Shown: positions 44,861-56,494, numbered from the stretch's first letter. The stretch: 64,000 nt of DNA from Megaustenia siamemsis (GCA_032433765.1 JAVIAB010000051.1:77003712-77067711); one strand, 5' to 3'. Notes: generated by a model from the sequence alone, not told the origin. A program made the numbers and translations.

Positions 44861-46132
44861 CAGTAAAGTCTCGATTATCCGGAATGCTCGGGGAAGAACC
44901 CATTCTGGATAATCGAGAGTAAGAAAACCAAACTCAAAATTTATGAAAAAACATGATTGAAAAATTGCAATGCTCAGAGATATTTAAATTCGTGTGACAT
45001 TCACTAGCTTTCTCTATCAACATGGGTCCTGATATTGGCATTCCTTTTCTTCTTCTTTCTAAAAACCACACATAAAGGACGTCGTCGAGTTTTTCAAATT
45101 TTGGCCGTTTCATACTTCGTCTCTGGTGTATATTGTTGCTGCTTTCAGACTCCGACGCAAACTTAAACAACTCATCTTTTTGATTTCGTATGTCATATAA
45201 TGTTGAAGAGGCTATGCCAAATTCAGTCATCAAAACGTTGCGATTAACGCCTTTTCAAGTCTACTAGCGATTTCAATCTTCTGGTTCAGTGTCAATACAG
45301 TTCGCTTGCGTTTACCTTTGCGGGAAATTGAGGTGTGGTTTGCACTCGCAGAGGCCATTATTTAACACAAAAATGTATTCCGTTAAAAAGTATGCACACA
45401 TGCGTTTATAGCATATCATGTATAATTTATACTGATGGAACGAATTTCAGCTTGCACAAATGTCTGAGACAAACTAACGTCAAACTCTGTATCTTACTCT
45501 TTTTGAATTTCCAGTCGGTAATTTTTGAACCCCTCCCCCTTTCTTCTCACCATCTCTATGTCACTGCACGCCGGCTGCTCAACCTTTGATTTATAATCAT
45601 CAAAGTTATGGGCTCTTCAATTTTCACAAACAATACGTCTGCTTCTAATGTTCGGTCAGACTGTCAAACGCCATATTTTTGACAAATTCATGACCAACTT
45701 TAGATCTAAAGCAGGCTATGAGAAAATTAAGCAAATTTGTAAAATCATGTAGATAAGTGTTTTTGGCACGACTAAGATTTCCCGACAAAAACATTTAGTC
45801 GGGGGAAAAAGTGAAGATATAGACTGTCTGTCGCTTTTACTTGGAATATTTGGAGACACAATGTCTGGATTGAATAAAATATGTTCGCTCCTATTTGAAG
45901 TATATTACTGTAAATACACTATTGTAAACGCAATATTGTGTAATGATAGAGCCTGTAGAAGTAAGCGCAGCGCACAAACCGTGTTGTAGCGTTTTCGATT
46001 TCCGGATAAAGGCATTTAATTTAACTGAACAAAACATGATTCAAGCTTTCTCCCTATAATAATTAAAAAAAAAAAAGTCCGTTAAATTGAGAATTCCGGA
46101 TTATTGAGTACCGCATAATCGAGACTTTACTG
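44861..46132 (-). mobile_element. pogo/Tigger-like transposon, internally deleted
   Basis: Terminal inverted repeats CAGTAAAGTCTCGATTATCC and its inverse at the other end; the sequence is typical of pogo-group elements. TA flanks both sides (44859-44860 and 46133-46134), and the antisense family B sequence is continuous across one TA. At 1,272 bp it is about half the usual autonomous length and encodes only the DNA-binding end of the transposase. A second inverted motif (TTCCGGATTAT) lies near each end. Confidence 0.93.
44934..45358 (-). pseudogene. pogo/Tigger transposase, N-terminal DNA-binding part
   Basis: From an ATG at 45358 the minus strand reads MASASANHTS, then KRTVLTLNQKIEIASRLEKA (a psq/CENP-B-type helix-turn-helix start), and after a frame break the open piece 45233-44934 with LMTEFGIASSTLYDI-like residues and ISGPMLIEKA (the second, Tc5-type helix-turn-helix). 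The DDE catalytic domain is absent. The relic could only bind ends, not cut. Confidence 0.85.
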
Positions 46133-46919
46133 TATGTCCAAGGCAGTTGTAGTTCTGAACTGTCTCCAGGTCTATTCCTTCAATTTTGATATTCGTTTTT
46201 AGGTTTTGAGTATTTCCTTTGTTTATGATCATAGTTTTAGTATTTTTGGTATTCATATCTAGTCCATATTATTTGCTTATCATGTTTATTTCATTAAGTA
46301 ATTGTTGTAGATCTTCAGGATTTTCTGCTAGTAGTACAGTATCGTCAGCATATCTTAGGTTATTGATTATCTTTCCATTAATTTGTAAGCCTGGCATCTC
46401 TATGATGTTTTAAAAGATTTGCTCAGTGTATAGAATTAACAAGCTTGGTGATGGGATGCATCCCTGTCTTATTCCTCTTTTTATATCAATGGGTGTAGAG
46501 TTCTCTTTGTTATATTTTATTATTGCTGTTTGCTCACAGTATACATTACATATTAGTCGTATGTTCCTGTCATCTCGATGTATCTCTTTTAGGCATTCTA
46601 TAAGTTGTTTGTGGTGTACTTTATCCAAAGCTTTGGTGTAGTCTATGAAGCAGGAATATATTGGTTTGTTTACTTCTGTGTACTTTTCGATTAATGTTAT
46701 CATGCAGAATATGGCTTCTTTTGTCCCGCTATTAATCCTAAATCCAAATTGCTGCTCATCTAATTCAGTATTGATTTTATTCTGAATCCTTCCTTGTTTA
46801 ACTTTTAGCAAGATTTTTGTAACATGGCTCATTAGGCTTATTGTTCTAAAGTCAGAGAATAATAACGTGTTAAATTTGTTTGTTTGGTCCCGAAACATGA
46901 ACATTAATTTAGGAAACAC

Positions 46920-47274
46920 ACAAGAATACTAAAGTCATTGAAACGTGTATTTACAGAAGAATGGGAGCAAATATTGTGCAGGAGAAAACAACAATAAAGT
47001 CTTGAAACGGGTGAAGATAAATATATATATATATATCACAAATGAAACAATATAATTTGTTAAACATACACGGAGACACCAGCATGTAAATAGAAGTCAT
47101 ATTGGAAAGAAAAATACAAAATAAACGAAACAAAGAAAGACTAAAATGGAGTGATAAAATCAAGAGAGGGACAGGAAATCGGTGACAACTTGCACCTTCA
47201 AATAAACAGACAGAGTGAAACGGTGCTTCACCGTAGACAATCTTCGATGCGGCGGCACAATATGAATAAGTGTA

Positions 47275-47277
<3 letters not shown>
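46920..47277 (+). pseudogene. Diverged B-like retroelement tail
   Basis: Broken frames parallel the end of family B: an ERKIQNK/RLKW-like basic segment, CTFK, then [16 protein letters not shown] (compare MVANLRCGD). It is too diverged to be a recent B copy. Confidence 0.5.

Positions 47278-47351
<74 letters not shown>
47278..47351. repeat. (TA)n microsatellite
   Basis: About 37 TA units. Confidence 0.95.
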
Positions 47352-47357
<6 letters not shown>

Positions 47358-47359
47358 AG

Positions 47360-48216
47360 ACCATTTGGAGGACCTCGACTTTGCTGATGACATAGTTCTC
47401 ATCAGCAGTCAGATAAAAACGATGCAGGAAAACACAAATGAACTATCATCAATAGCCAGCAAAATTGGGCTTGAGGTCAATCATGAAAAGACTAAAGTCA
47501 TGAAAAGCTTAATTCCAACAGACGACAAAATACAAAATATACATGGAAAACAAACCAGTGGGAGAGATCGATCACTTTATCTATCTTGGAAGTCACATTG
47601 ATCGAGAAGGGGATACAAGCAAAGAGATTAGAATGAGAATAGCTAAAGCAGCAATGTCTTTCAGAAGCCTTGAAAATCAAAAATCATCAGCACAAACACA
47701 AAACTTAGACTATTCAAATCAAATGTACTATCACATACGTATGCGTGTGAAAGCTGGAAAACAAAAAGAGATATAAAACAAAGTTGAACGCATTCGAAAA
47801 TAAATGTCTAAGGAAAATACTTGGTTTAGCGTGGAACGAATTCAAAACAAACGAGGAAATTAGAGAAATCGCCAATCAACCACTAATATCTTCAGTAATA
47901 AAGAAAAGACGATGGTCATATGTTGGACATGTGATGAGAAGAGATAGTAACCGAATAGCAAAGCAAGCCCTCATGTGGGAAACAACGGGTAAGAGAAAAA
48001 GAGGAAGACACAGAGAGACACTGAGAAGAAATTGATGAGAGAGGCAAGAGCAACAGGAATCGGCTCCCTCAATGAGATAAAGCTGCTTGCACAGAACAGA
48101 GACAAATGGCGAGATTTGATAAAACATCTTTAAAAGAATTGAAAACTGCTTTAGATAAGAGAAGGAGTATCTTGGTCTACGCACGCCCTATGGGCCGGCT
48201 ACAGCTCGAAGGAGAA
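47360..48216 (+). pseudogene. Non-LTR retrotransposon family D, from YADD box to 3' end
   Basis: Starts at the catalytic box ([14 protein letters not shown]), followed by KIGLEVNHEKTKVM, then FIYLGSHIDREGD in a shifted frame. It continues with NAFENKCLRKILGLAWNEFK, KRRWSYVGHVMRRDSNRIAK, the basic TGKRKRGRHRETLRR and a decayed C-terminus. The 3' UTR has CGCACGCCCTATGGGCCGG. It is preceded directly by a TA run and followed by an AT run, so its tail may be AT-type rather than GAT-type. Confidence 0.88.
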
Positions 48217-48230
48217 GGGTCAATAAATAT

Positions 48231-48252
48231 ACATATATATATATATATATAT
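48231..48252. repeat. (AT)n run
   Basis: Short AT run at the 3' end of the family D copy. Confidence 0.85.
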
Positions 48253-48639
48253 AAAATTACAAAGATTCAGTTGAAAGCATAATGAACAAACATGAAATTA
48301 TATAAATGTTAGTGTTTTTTAATGGGCATTCATAAAAACAATAAATAAGTCAACGATATTAACCAAAAGGACTTTAGCTCTACAGATACATCACAAAAAG
48401 CTGATAGATTCAAGTGGGTTATAACTGGGTTGAACATAATAACGTGGAACAAAAACCCAAACATCGTGGTTGCATAATCAAGACAAATGTGGATTGGCTG
48501 TTAAGTAGTACTCGTTATTAATGAAAAAGTAAGACTATTTTTTAAAATGCTCAATTACATAAACATATTGAACTTACCATTATTTAACAGTGACAGAACC
48601 CTTACTAAATTTTAGGTGGCCAGGTGAACTGTGAAAAAA
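48253..48639. other. AT-rich noncoding stretch
   Basis: Nothing recognised. Confidence 0.4.
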
Positions 48640-49132
48640 TTAGGAAGGCACTGTGCAATCCATTTTTGACAATAGAAACAAGAAAAAGAGTTCTTAAATG
48701 TTATGTAGAGCCAGTCTTAACATATGGATGTAAATCATAGACAATAGGACAACGCACAAGAAAATCACTGGAAGCTGTTTTCATGTGATTTTACAGAAGA
48801 ATGTTGAGAATACCATGGATAGCTAAGAGGAGTAATGAAAACGTTCTGAAAGATGCAAAGCAAAAAGAGAGCTAATTTCCAATATCAGAAAGAAACTAAT
48901 TATCATTTTTGGGTCATATAATGAGAAGAGAACAATTGGAATATATTGTAACAACTGGGAAAGTTGAGAGACGGAGAGATAGAGGGAAGCAAAGAGAAAA
49001 AAATACCAAACAGCTTAAGAGAAAGGCTCGGCAGAAGGTCAACAACAGAAATGATTAATAACTGTCTAGATCGAAAGTTGTGGAGAGACATGATCACTTA
49101 CGCCAGCATTCAAGATACTTGATGATGATGAG
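48640..49132 (+). pseudogene. Non-LTR retrotransposon family C, 3' fragment (longest copy)
   Basis: Begins near AAGGCACTGTGCAATCC and encodes, with breaks, CYVEPVLTYGCKS, RRMLRIPWIAKRSNENV, GHIMRREQLEYIVTTGKVE and, before the 3' end, CLDRKLWRDMITYASIQDT. The tail is GATGATGATGAGG. The sequence is related to family A (same MLRIPW and RRLW motifs), so A and C are probably sister families. Confidence 0.85.
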
Positions 49133-49254
49133 GTAAACTTTCACTACGACCCAACTATGAACATTTCACTTATGAAATCAATCTTAAACTAACAAATGTG
49201 GGTCTTACAGCATCTTGTCGTAAAACTGTTCACACTCCATCACACAATTTAAAA

Positions 49255-49301
49255 TCCATCATCATCATCATCGAGTGCCTTCTCCGCAACGAAGGTTGGC
49301 T
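49255..49301 (-). pseudogene. Family B extreme 3' tail, minus strand
   Basis: ATCATCATCATCATCGAGTG tail plus the last 30 bp or so of family B (CGCAACGAAGGTTGGCT). It abuts the 5' edge of a plus-strand family A copy. Confidence 0.85.
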
Positions 49302-50443
49302 GATTAACAATACTGTTAAAATCCATAACTCTATAGAGGTAAAGAAAGATCTATATATGTGCTTTATAGACTACACGAAAGCATTTGACAAAGTAAAGCA
49401 TGTGGAAATAATCAATATGCTGGAGAAATTAAACATTGATGGTAAGGATCTGCGAATCATAAAAAACATATACTGGCAACAAACAGCAGCTATACGAATT
49501 AACAACCAAACAGGACAATTCCAATATATAAAACAAGGAGTCAGACAAGGCTGTGTTCTGTCACCAGATTTGCTTTCTCTTTACAGCGAATATATTATGA
49601 GATCAATAGTAGACAAAAAGAAATTGAAGTCAATGGTCACAACATAAATAATTTGCAATATGCGGATGACACAGTCTTAATAGCAGAGACAGAGAACGAA
49701 CTACAAGAAATGATAGACATAATGGTAAAAGAAAGCAACAAGAAAGGTCTCAGTCTGAATAGTAAGAAAACAGAAGTAATGGTTATATCGAAGAAACAAT
49801 CATCACCATCATGCAGCATAAAAATAAACGAGACAAATCTGAAATCTGAAAGTGCAACGTTTCAAATACTTGGGCACAATAATAACATCAGATGGGAGAT
49901 GCACTACAGAAATAAAAAGCAGAATAGCTCAGGCCAAAATAGCATTTCAGAAAATGAGAAATATCTTATGCAACAAATCTATGTCAATAAAAATGAGAAA
50001 GAAAGTTCATCGGTGCTATATAGAACCAATTCTGACATATGGAAGCGAATCATGGACAGTAGACAAACAAATGAAAAGACGACTAGAGGCCACAGAGATG
50101 GGATTTCTCAGAAGAATGTTGAAAGTTCCCTGGACAGCTAAAAAGACCAATGAGGAAGTTCTCAAAGAGGCCAACACAAAAAGGGAGCTCTTAAAAAATA
50201 TCAGAAAGAAGCAATCAACATTTTTCGGGCACATCATGAGAAGAGGAAAGTTGGAATACATGGTTACAACTGGCAAAATAAAAGGAAAGAGAGATCGCGG
50301 ACAACAAAGAGAGAAAATACTGGATAGCTTGGTGTCATGGCATGGAAAACAGTCAACAGAACTGATACGATGCACTGTAGATAGAAGATTGTGGAGGGAC
50401 ATGATCGCCTACGCCAACCGGTATGGCACGTGATGATGATGAT
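49302..50443 (+). pseudogene. Non-LTR retrotransposon family A, RT to 3' end (reference copy)
   Basis: The best family A copy. Three open pieces cover RT motifs CFIDYTKAFDKVKH and GVRQGCVLSPDLLS (49198-49647), the catalytic QYADDTVLIAE (49653 onward), and the C-terminal domain in a shifted frame (49852-50433). That domain contains FKYLGTIITSDGRC, ILTYGSESWTVDKQMKRR, MLKVPWTAKKTNEE and the terminal RRLWRDMIAYANRYGT. The 3' tail is GATGATGATGAT. Frame breaks at about 49647 and 49850 inactivate it. The endonuclease is missing through 5' truncation. Confidence 0.9.
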
Positions 50444-50530
50444 GAAAATCCATAATTATATACATTACACGTATCCGAGATATTGATATAAAACTATAGG
50501 TCATGATGCATAATTTATCAATAATATGTG

Positions 50531-50784
50531 GGATCCGCGATAGCTCAGTGGTTAGTGAACTGGACTTCAAAGGACAAGAGGCAGGGTTCGATCCCAAACG
50601 ACGGGGTCCGGTTCACCCAGCCTTTAATGGGTACCGGATTTTTTTCTGGGAAAGTAAAGCGGCACGGGCGTAATACCGACCACATTACCCCAAAAATCAT
50701 GTGCCGAAGGTCTGTATAATTTATGGTCACTAACACCATATACCCTATACGCCACTTGGCGTGACGGGGGTACTTTACTTTTTG
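50531..50784 (+). repeat. SINE-A, full length
   Basis: GGATCCGCGATAGCTCAGTG head, B box GGTTCGATCCC, shared body and TACGCCACTTGGCGTGACGG tail. It is directly followed by a TA microsatellite. Confidence 0.92.
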
Positions 50785-50786
50785 TT

Positions 50787-50788
<2 letters not shown>

Positions 50789-50832
<44 letters not shown>

Positions 50833-50847
50833 CCTATATATATAACC

Positions 50848-50884
<37 letters not shown>
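50789..50884. repeat. Compound (TA)n microsatellite
   Basis: Two TA runs separated by ATAACCTATATATAACC-type units. Confidence 0.93.
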
Positions 50885-51376
50885 CAACATGTGTGTGTAT
50901 GTTTTAAAGTCCGTATCCGACAAGGCTAGTAGTTTGTTTTAATGACTCTAGTAACAGATATTTCTGTTTTAGTTGTTTTTTTTTTAACGCGATCGCAGCA
51001 CATAACATTTTTGTTACTTGCAAGTACCCTATGTTAACATTGCGTTCCTTGAAGAACAGGCGACACGAAACTGCTGATTTTCTTAACAAATCAATTGTAC
51101 TTTTTAAAAGTCGGTTATATAAAAAGCTGTTTATAGCTAGGCGTCACAAAAGGATACAACACGCAACGGAGTACACGGTGGGTTTTTTGTGTGAAGAAAC
51201 GCAAAATGAAATGGTTTGGGTCACGTATCGCGATCATCGGACCTGCCAAACATCATTCTGAGAGGAATTGTGAAAGTAGGTTAGGTAAACAGAAAAAGAG
51301 ATGAGAAGATAATATCAAAGAATAACATCACGACTGCGCAGAGTCATAAAGACTGACTTTATCGAGAATGTTGACC
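50885..51376. other. Noncoding stretch
   Basis: A 76-residue frame at 51031-51261 is the longest; it has no recognised family. Confidence 0.4.
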
Positions 51377-51508
51377 AAGTCTGTCGCGTAATGCTGACCA
51401 CATTACCCCAAAAATCATGTCTGTAATCCTGTCTGTAAAATATAGGGTCACTAACACCATATTCCCCTATACGCCACTTGGCGTGACGGGGGTACTTTAC
51501 TTTTTACT
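51377..51508 (+). repeat. SINE-A, 3' half
   Basis: From GCGTAATGCTGACCACATT through the GACGGGGGTACTTTACTT tail; the tRNA-like head is missing. Confidence 0.85.
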
Positions 51509-51837
51509 TACACATACGTCACTCTGGGCTATGGGTTGGTGAAGATGAAGAAATGGGCGTTAACATAACATGTTCCGTTACAGAAGAGTAACTTCACTCA
51601 TTATCAACTGTTACGTTGTCATGTAAAACATCTTGTGTAGCAACGAATCGAGTGTGGAAACAAGACTAGTCTATCGCAGCAACGTAAGTTATCACATATC
51701 ACTAGTGGTGCAATACTGTCAAAATAGCACAGATACTTGAAATTATCTACATTAGTAATAACGCTCGAAGACTTTTTTATTTTAATCCGTACAATTAAAC
51801 AATTAATATGTAGAATTCCTGATAGGGATATCTGAAT
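51509..51837. other. Noncoding stretch
   Basis: Nothing recognised. Confidence 0.4.
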
Positions 51838-52115
51838 TTGAATCATAGACAATCTCGAAAAAACAGCACGGAAGAAAATCGATTCATTCGAGAGAAAAAA
51901 ATGCTACAGAAAAATCCTTAAGATACCATGGATAATGAAAAAGAGCAATGAAGATATATTAAAAGATTTAAACATGAAAAAGACTAGCCTATAAAGACCA
52001 TTCTACATAGAAATACTTTGGCCACGTCACAAGGACCAAGAATACGGTGGTTCCAAGACATCAAGGAGATCTTCATCACAACAAATGAAGAAGTGGAAGA
52101 TCTGGCCAGAGACAA
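51838..52115 (+). pseudogene. Family G retroelement tail, single diverged copy
   Basis: Frames in pieces read CYRKILKIPWIMKKSNEDILK, then, after breaks, RIRWFQDIKEIF and NEEVEDLARDK. The ILKIPW and SNEDIL motifs parallel families A-C, so this is a further related non-LTR tail. Confidence 0.65.
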
Positions 52116-52126
52116 GTTTTTTTTTT

Positions 52127-52312
52127 CAGCGAATTATTTCAGAGGAAGAAGTATGTTTGCAGCACTCTGAAAAAAAAAAAATAATCAACAAAAGTAAAAA
52201 ACAAAACAAAGAACAATATATGGCCCGAAGCAGAATCGAACCCGTTCTCCTTGGCACAGCGCTTTGCCACGAGAATCCAAACGCTAGAGCACACGGTCAA
52301 CACAATTGACTA
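52127..52312 (-). repeat. SINE-E (tRNA-derived), minus strand
   Basis: Minus strand: a head with TGCTCTAGCGTTTGG (A box) and GGGTTCGATTCTG (B box), then a body rich in TTTTGTTTT and GAGTGCTGCAAACATACTTC. It has a second body copy at 52567. Confidence 0.7.
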
Positions 52313-52566
52313 AAAAATTAGCTATCATTGGCGATGTCTTTCACGCAGGTGTACTCATGACTATAGCATTGGGTTACGATCACAACTCGGGAATAAATTG
52401 TGTATTTATTAAGATAAGTATCTCCCGGATAGGGTAGGGCTGAACACTTGCGTTGCAGGCAAACATCTATAGAACGACACAGCACACATAGTAGTTTCCA
52501 GTGGTTTATACTGGAGAAAAATAATAATAGATGAATATTACTATAGATGGAAGCTTTCGAGGCGAT

Positions 52567-52672
52567 AGATCCGTGAATCATTTCAGAGGAAGAGGTACGT
52601 TTACAGCACTCGGAAAAAAATCACAAATGATCAACAGAAAAGAAAAAACAAACAACAATATAGGCTTCTTCT
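52567..52672 (-). repeat. SINE-E 3' body, minus strand
   Basis: About 105 bp matching the body of 52127-52240 (TTTCAGAGGAAGAGGTACG on the plus strand). The head is missing. Confidence 0.7.
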
Positions 52673-52920
52673 GAAGTGATTTGCTGATCTATCGCCATGG
52701 AAGTCTGCACGATTTTTTTTTTATCAGACGGGCTTGTGAATGCAAAGTTCTTGCAAGAACATGCGACCTGTCGTTGATGACAGTTAAGCATTTGTGTAAA
52801 CGATATAATGTTTCGTTTCTATATAAATTGTTAGTTCTCAAACACTTATGGAAATTAAACAATAAAATACGAAGATTTGTTGTTAGTTTAAAAATAAAAT
52901 TAGTTTAAAAAGTACACCAT

Positions 52921-53176
52921 AAAAAAAAAAAAGTAAAGTACCCCATCATGCCAAGTGACGTATAGAGAATATGGTGTTAGTGACCATAATTTTTATAGAC
53001 CTTCGGCACATGATTGTTGGGGTAATGGGGTCGGTATTACGCCCGTGCCGCTTTATTTTCCGATAAAAAAAATCCGGTACCCATTAAGGCTGGGTGAACT
53101 CGGAAGCCGTCGATCAGGATCGAACCCGACTCTCTGTAGTTCAGTTCACTAACGACTGAGCTATCGCGGCTCTCTG
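52921..53176 (-). repeat. SINE-A, full length, minus strand
   Basis: The plus strand shows an A-tract, then AGTAAAGTACCCCATCATGC, the shared body inverted and GACTGAGCTATCGCGGCTC at the head end. The B box is mutated (GTTCGATCCTG). Confidence 0.9.
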
Positions 53177-53934
53177 TGCCTATGGCGCGATAATTCCCCA
53201 ACTTATTAGGATGGGGACTCGCCCACCTATCCCCAAAATCTTATGGACTAGTACTGATGAAATTGAATAGTTCGCTTCCCTACAATAATATATTACTTAA
53301 CATCCTTTCCATTAACCCTTTTGGTATTGTCTTTTTTTTTAGTAACATGTTAACATTGCAACTTATGACACTGAAGTTACATGATCGTCATTTTATTCAC
53401 TGATAAACATAGAACGTTATTCTCTCACTATTAGCTCGATTTCTCTTATTTATCACCCGAAACACTTATTATATTATTTATAATTACATGCACACATTAT
53501 CCTATTATCTTTGTAACTAGTATCATATACATCCTTGTATGTCTTATATTATTTATCATTGTAGGCAAAAGCATGTATTCTCTTATTTATCGTTTTAAGT
53601 ATGCATTATCAAATGTACCCTTGTAGGCATGTATTGTCTTATTTATCAATTAAAGTATGTGTTCTCTTATGTACATGACTTTTAACACGTTAAAGATGAT
53701 CTTTGTGGTTTTTTAACGTGTGCTCGAGCATACGGTACCTATTTTTAATTCAATTATCTGAGGAGGCTTGACGTCTCGCTGCCCAGAGACCAGGATAGGG
53801 TAAAGCCAAGGAGAAACCACGGATTCAATTTTCTTTATTTGTGAAGAAAAAAAAATTACCACTGGAACAGAATCGAGACCTTCAAGTCCTGATGGAACAG
53901 GCAAATCAATTTAATGCTGCGGGAAAGCTGGTAG
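53177..53934. other. AT-rich noncoding stretch
   Basis: TATTTATCATT-like motifs recur near 53440-53670 without a clear unit. A weak tRNA-like B box (GGTCTCGATTCTG, minus strand) lies near 53870. No gene. Confidence 0.4.
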
Positions 53935-54080
53935 CGGGGAATATTTGGTGGGGGTGTAACATACACTCCTACAAGGTATGGTGACAGCTTTACAAAAATT
54001 GACAATACAAAATACGTAACCTTTGGGGCTACATTTATTTCTTATTCAGAAAACAGGAATAATACAAACAGAAACAGACA
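53935..54080 (-). repeat. Penelope-like element terminal segment, inverted copy
   Basis: Reverse complement of 63640-63775 (TACACTCCTACAAGGTATGG, TGACAGCTTTACAAA, ACAATACAAAATA, CAGGAATAATACAAACAG). Together the two form inverted termini around the Penelope-like element. Confidence 0.8.
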
Positions 54081-54155
54081 GCGTGAAATACGACACAAAC
54101 AGAAACAGACAGCGTGAAATACGACACAAACAGAAACAGACAGCGCAAAATGAGG
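54055..54155. repeat. 31-bp tandem repeat, about 3 copies
   Basis: Three units of ACAAACAGAAACAGACAGCG inside the terminal segment of the Penelope-like element. Confidence 0.9.
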
Positions 54156-55582
54156 ATAAGCTCTACTAAATTTGTTGGCAGTGTTTTTCAACCCATTGTC
54201 ATGAACCTCCCCTCCTTTGTTAAAGACACCAAAGATACTCTCAAAATATTGTTTTATCACTCTTTATCCTGACCGAAACTACTGCCTCTTTGTCATGGAC
54301 GTCTGCTCCTTGTTCATCTCTATCCCTCACGCTAATGATCTTCTAGGTCTCAAATATTCTTCCTGGATAAGAGAAGCCAATCTTCAATTGCGATCCACGT
54401 CCTTCCCTGTCTAGCGAAACTAGTTCTCACACTCAACTTTTTTTTAGTTCGACGGCAACCTCTTCAATCAGTGGGGTAGCGATTGGCACCAAAATAGGTC
54501 CTAGCTACGCCTGTCTATTTATGGGTAACATGGAGCACCAATCCTCCAGATCTACCAAGGTCCTCTTCCGCTTATGTACCGTAGATACATAGACGACAGT
54601 ATTGATCTGTCCGAGGAGATTTCCAGATACATTGACCAAGATGATCAACATCACCTCTCGATCCGTATCTGTTTATTTCCACCTCCTCTGTCTCCTCCCT
54701 ATGTATGACAGTTTCCTTGTGTGTCTTTGATCTTCTCACCTCCGTCTTCTATAAACTCAATTACTCGATTAGTTATTTCGACTACGACTCCACCCACCCG
54801 ACATCCTGCAGAAACTCTCTTTATTTCTCCTAGTTATGAGACTTTGCCGTCACTGTCAGAATGATGATTTCTTACATCAGACCCACCTTATGTTGGGCAT
54901 TTTCCTCCGACTCCTCTATCCGGAATCAGTTCTATCTACTTTCCAGCGTGTTCTCCGCATCTCTATTCAGGCTGCCTTTACCCCCACTCCTCCACCCTCC
55001 TCTGATAGGGTAGTACTTGCCCACACCAACCAACCCCACCACTGTGCGGTGATGAGAGTCATTCACCGCTGCTTCCCTGGTCCTGTCCTCTGCTCCGACA
55101 ACACCACCTCTTTTCCCTGACCCTCCTCTGGTTGCCTTCAGGCGTGACCGTAACCAGCGCGACATGCTTGTCAGGAGCAGCCTTCCTCTATAACCGCCTC
55201 TATAACATTTCATGTACTGCAGCTACCCCTGTAGATCCCACTTCAACTTTCAGGGCCATGAGGGTTAAGTCGATGCCCATATTACCGGCTTAGTGTCATG
55301 TTCTTCGGACAGTCGCAACCGATTCACGTCTGATTGCACGCATCGGTTGCCTCACCCAAAGGAGGATTAATATATCTCTATCTCACGGGTAATCAGTTTT
55401 ATCCTAACGCGTTTTTCCTCTACAGTTCTCAGAGATGACACTTTCCACCATAGGCATAAGCAAAGTCTTACTTAAATAGTACCCATTTTTAGGAATAGTG
55501 ACCTTTATGCACTGACTGACATTGTTAGTCCTCAATATTCTGGCATATTCACTTCTCTTCGTGAAATTGTTTGTGCCAGCAT
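54156..55582 (+). pseudogene. Penelope-like element, RT and GIY-YIG relic
   Basis: Plus-strand frames in pieces read SFVKDTKDTLKIL, LFVMDVCSLFISIPHAN (RT motif region with a conserved D) and LDKRSQ-like residues. Further on are LFMGNMEHQSSR-like and the RRYIDDSI catalytic box near 54580-54600, then HLMLGIFLRLLYPESVLST and FTPTPPPSSDRVVLA, and a decayed C-terminal region where the GIY-YIG nuclease should be. This order is typical of Penelope-like retroelements. It is heavily frameshifted and interrupted at 55582 by an LTR element; the 3' part continues at 62064. Confidence 0.78.
55578..55582. other. Target-site duplication of LTR element, left (AGCAT)
   Basis: AGCAT precedes the 5' LTR and follows the 3' LTR (62063-62067). 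The duplication is GCAT if the LTR is taken to end in CA. Confidence 0.7.
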
Positions 55583-56494
55583 TGTTATAGTGTGACTCAG
55601 TCATGGGCGATAATGGAAGAATAGAAGAATATGACGATAGACAGAAGAATAAAAGAATGAGGCGATGACGATGTGAAGTAGGATAGTTTTAGGCGGCGTA
55701 GAAAAGACACTCTTCAGAGGATTAGGAAGGAGACGTTAAGTCTACCCAACTCAGTCGCTGAGTCGTAATCAACTTGAAGATTACCAGTGAAATGCGTACA
55801 GGTGGTCAGCCTAAAGCCAGACAGATGTTTGCTCTGGTCGACAAAGTTGCGTAACGCAACGACACGGCCGCTGGTTCCTAGGAAACTCTTATATCGGCAG
55901 ACGCCTTGAAGTCCAGTGAAGACCTGAGATGAAAGCGGACAACTAAACTGCCCGCGTAATCAAAAGACCAGGTTATCTTTACGTTCAGCAGTGATTACTC
56001 TTTGAGTCTCTGAATTGGAAATCGCCTCGAGTTTTAGTTGTTAGGGGACGGACTTAGGAAGATGGACAGGTTCGACAGGACTCCTAAAGTAATAAGACTT
56101 TAGAGATAATTAAAAAAGGCGGAGCTAGAGAGATAGTGACGGTCAGGAGACGTAGGTTAGGCCGTATCAGTGGTCGGGGGGTGTGGTCACCTGGGACTTA
56201 AACCCCGAGACCCTGGGAACTACGGAGATTAGGAGAGGAGGCCCAGAATGCTTTGGCGAGGGGCAGTAGCTAGAGGAAGACTAAGAAGCCAGGGCTTGAC
56301 TGAAACGGACGGTCGGCCAGAGACTCAGAGAGACATTCAGCTACACTCAGTGAGACTCGGCTACACTCAGCCAGACTCGAGACAATTCGGCCACTCTCGG
56401 CCAGACTGTACTAAAAAGATTGATGAGTTATATATGTGTGTCAAATGAAAGTACAAGTAGTAAAGTCAGAAAGAAGTTTGAAAGAAACCCTGCA
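55583..56494 (+). repeat. 5' LTR
   Basis: Starts TGTTATAGTGTGACTCAGTC and ends about CCCTGCA. It matches 60936-62063 but lacks about 230 bp present near the end of the 3' LTR (after CGGCCAGACTG). Many other differences are single-base indels. ACTCAGCYAGACTCG-like short repeats occur near 56330-56410. Confidence 0.88.

Larger units (their letters stand above)
44717..46858 (-). pseudogene. Older family B element, minus strand, 5' part, split by pogo element
   Basis: Continuation of 41650-42083. After the pogo insertion (44861-46132) the minus strand reads the post-YADD linker and RT, with the open piece 46410-46919 including ILLKVKQGRIQNKINTE, CFIDYTKALDKVHHKQ and RGIRQGC. It is 5'-truncated near 46858 at the FRTIS motif. 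Confidence 0.88.

Noticed and set aside
51031..51261. 76-residue plus-strand frame considered as a gene
   Set aside because: No motif, codon signal or homologous copy in the window.
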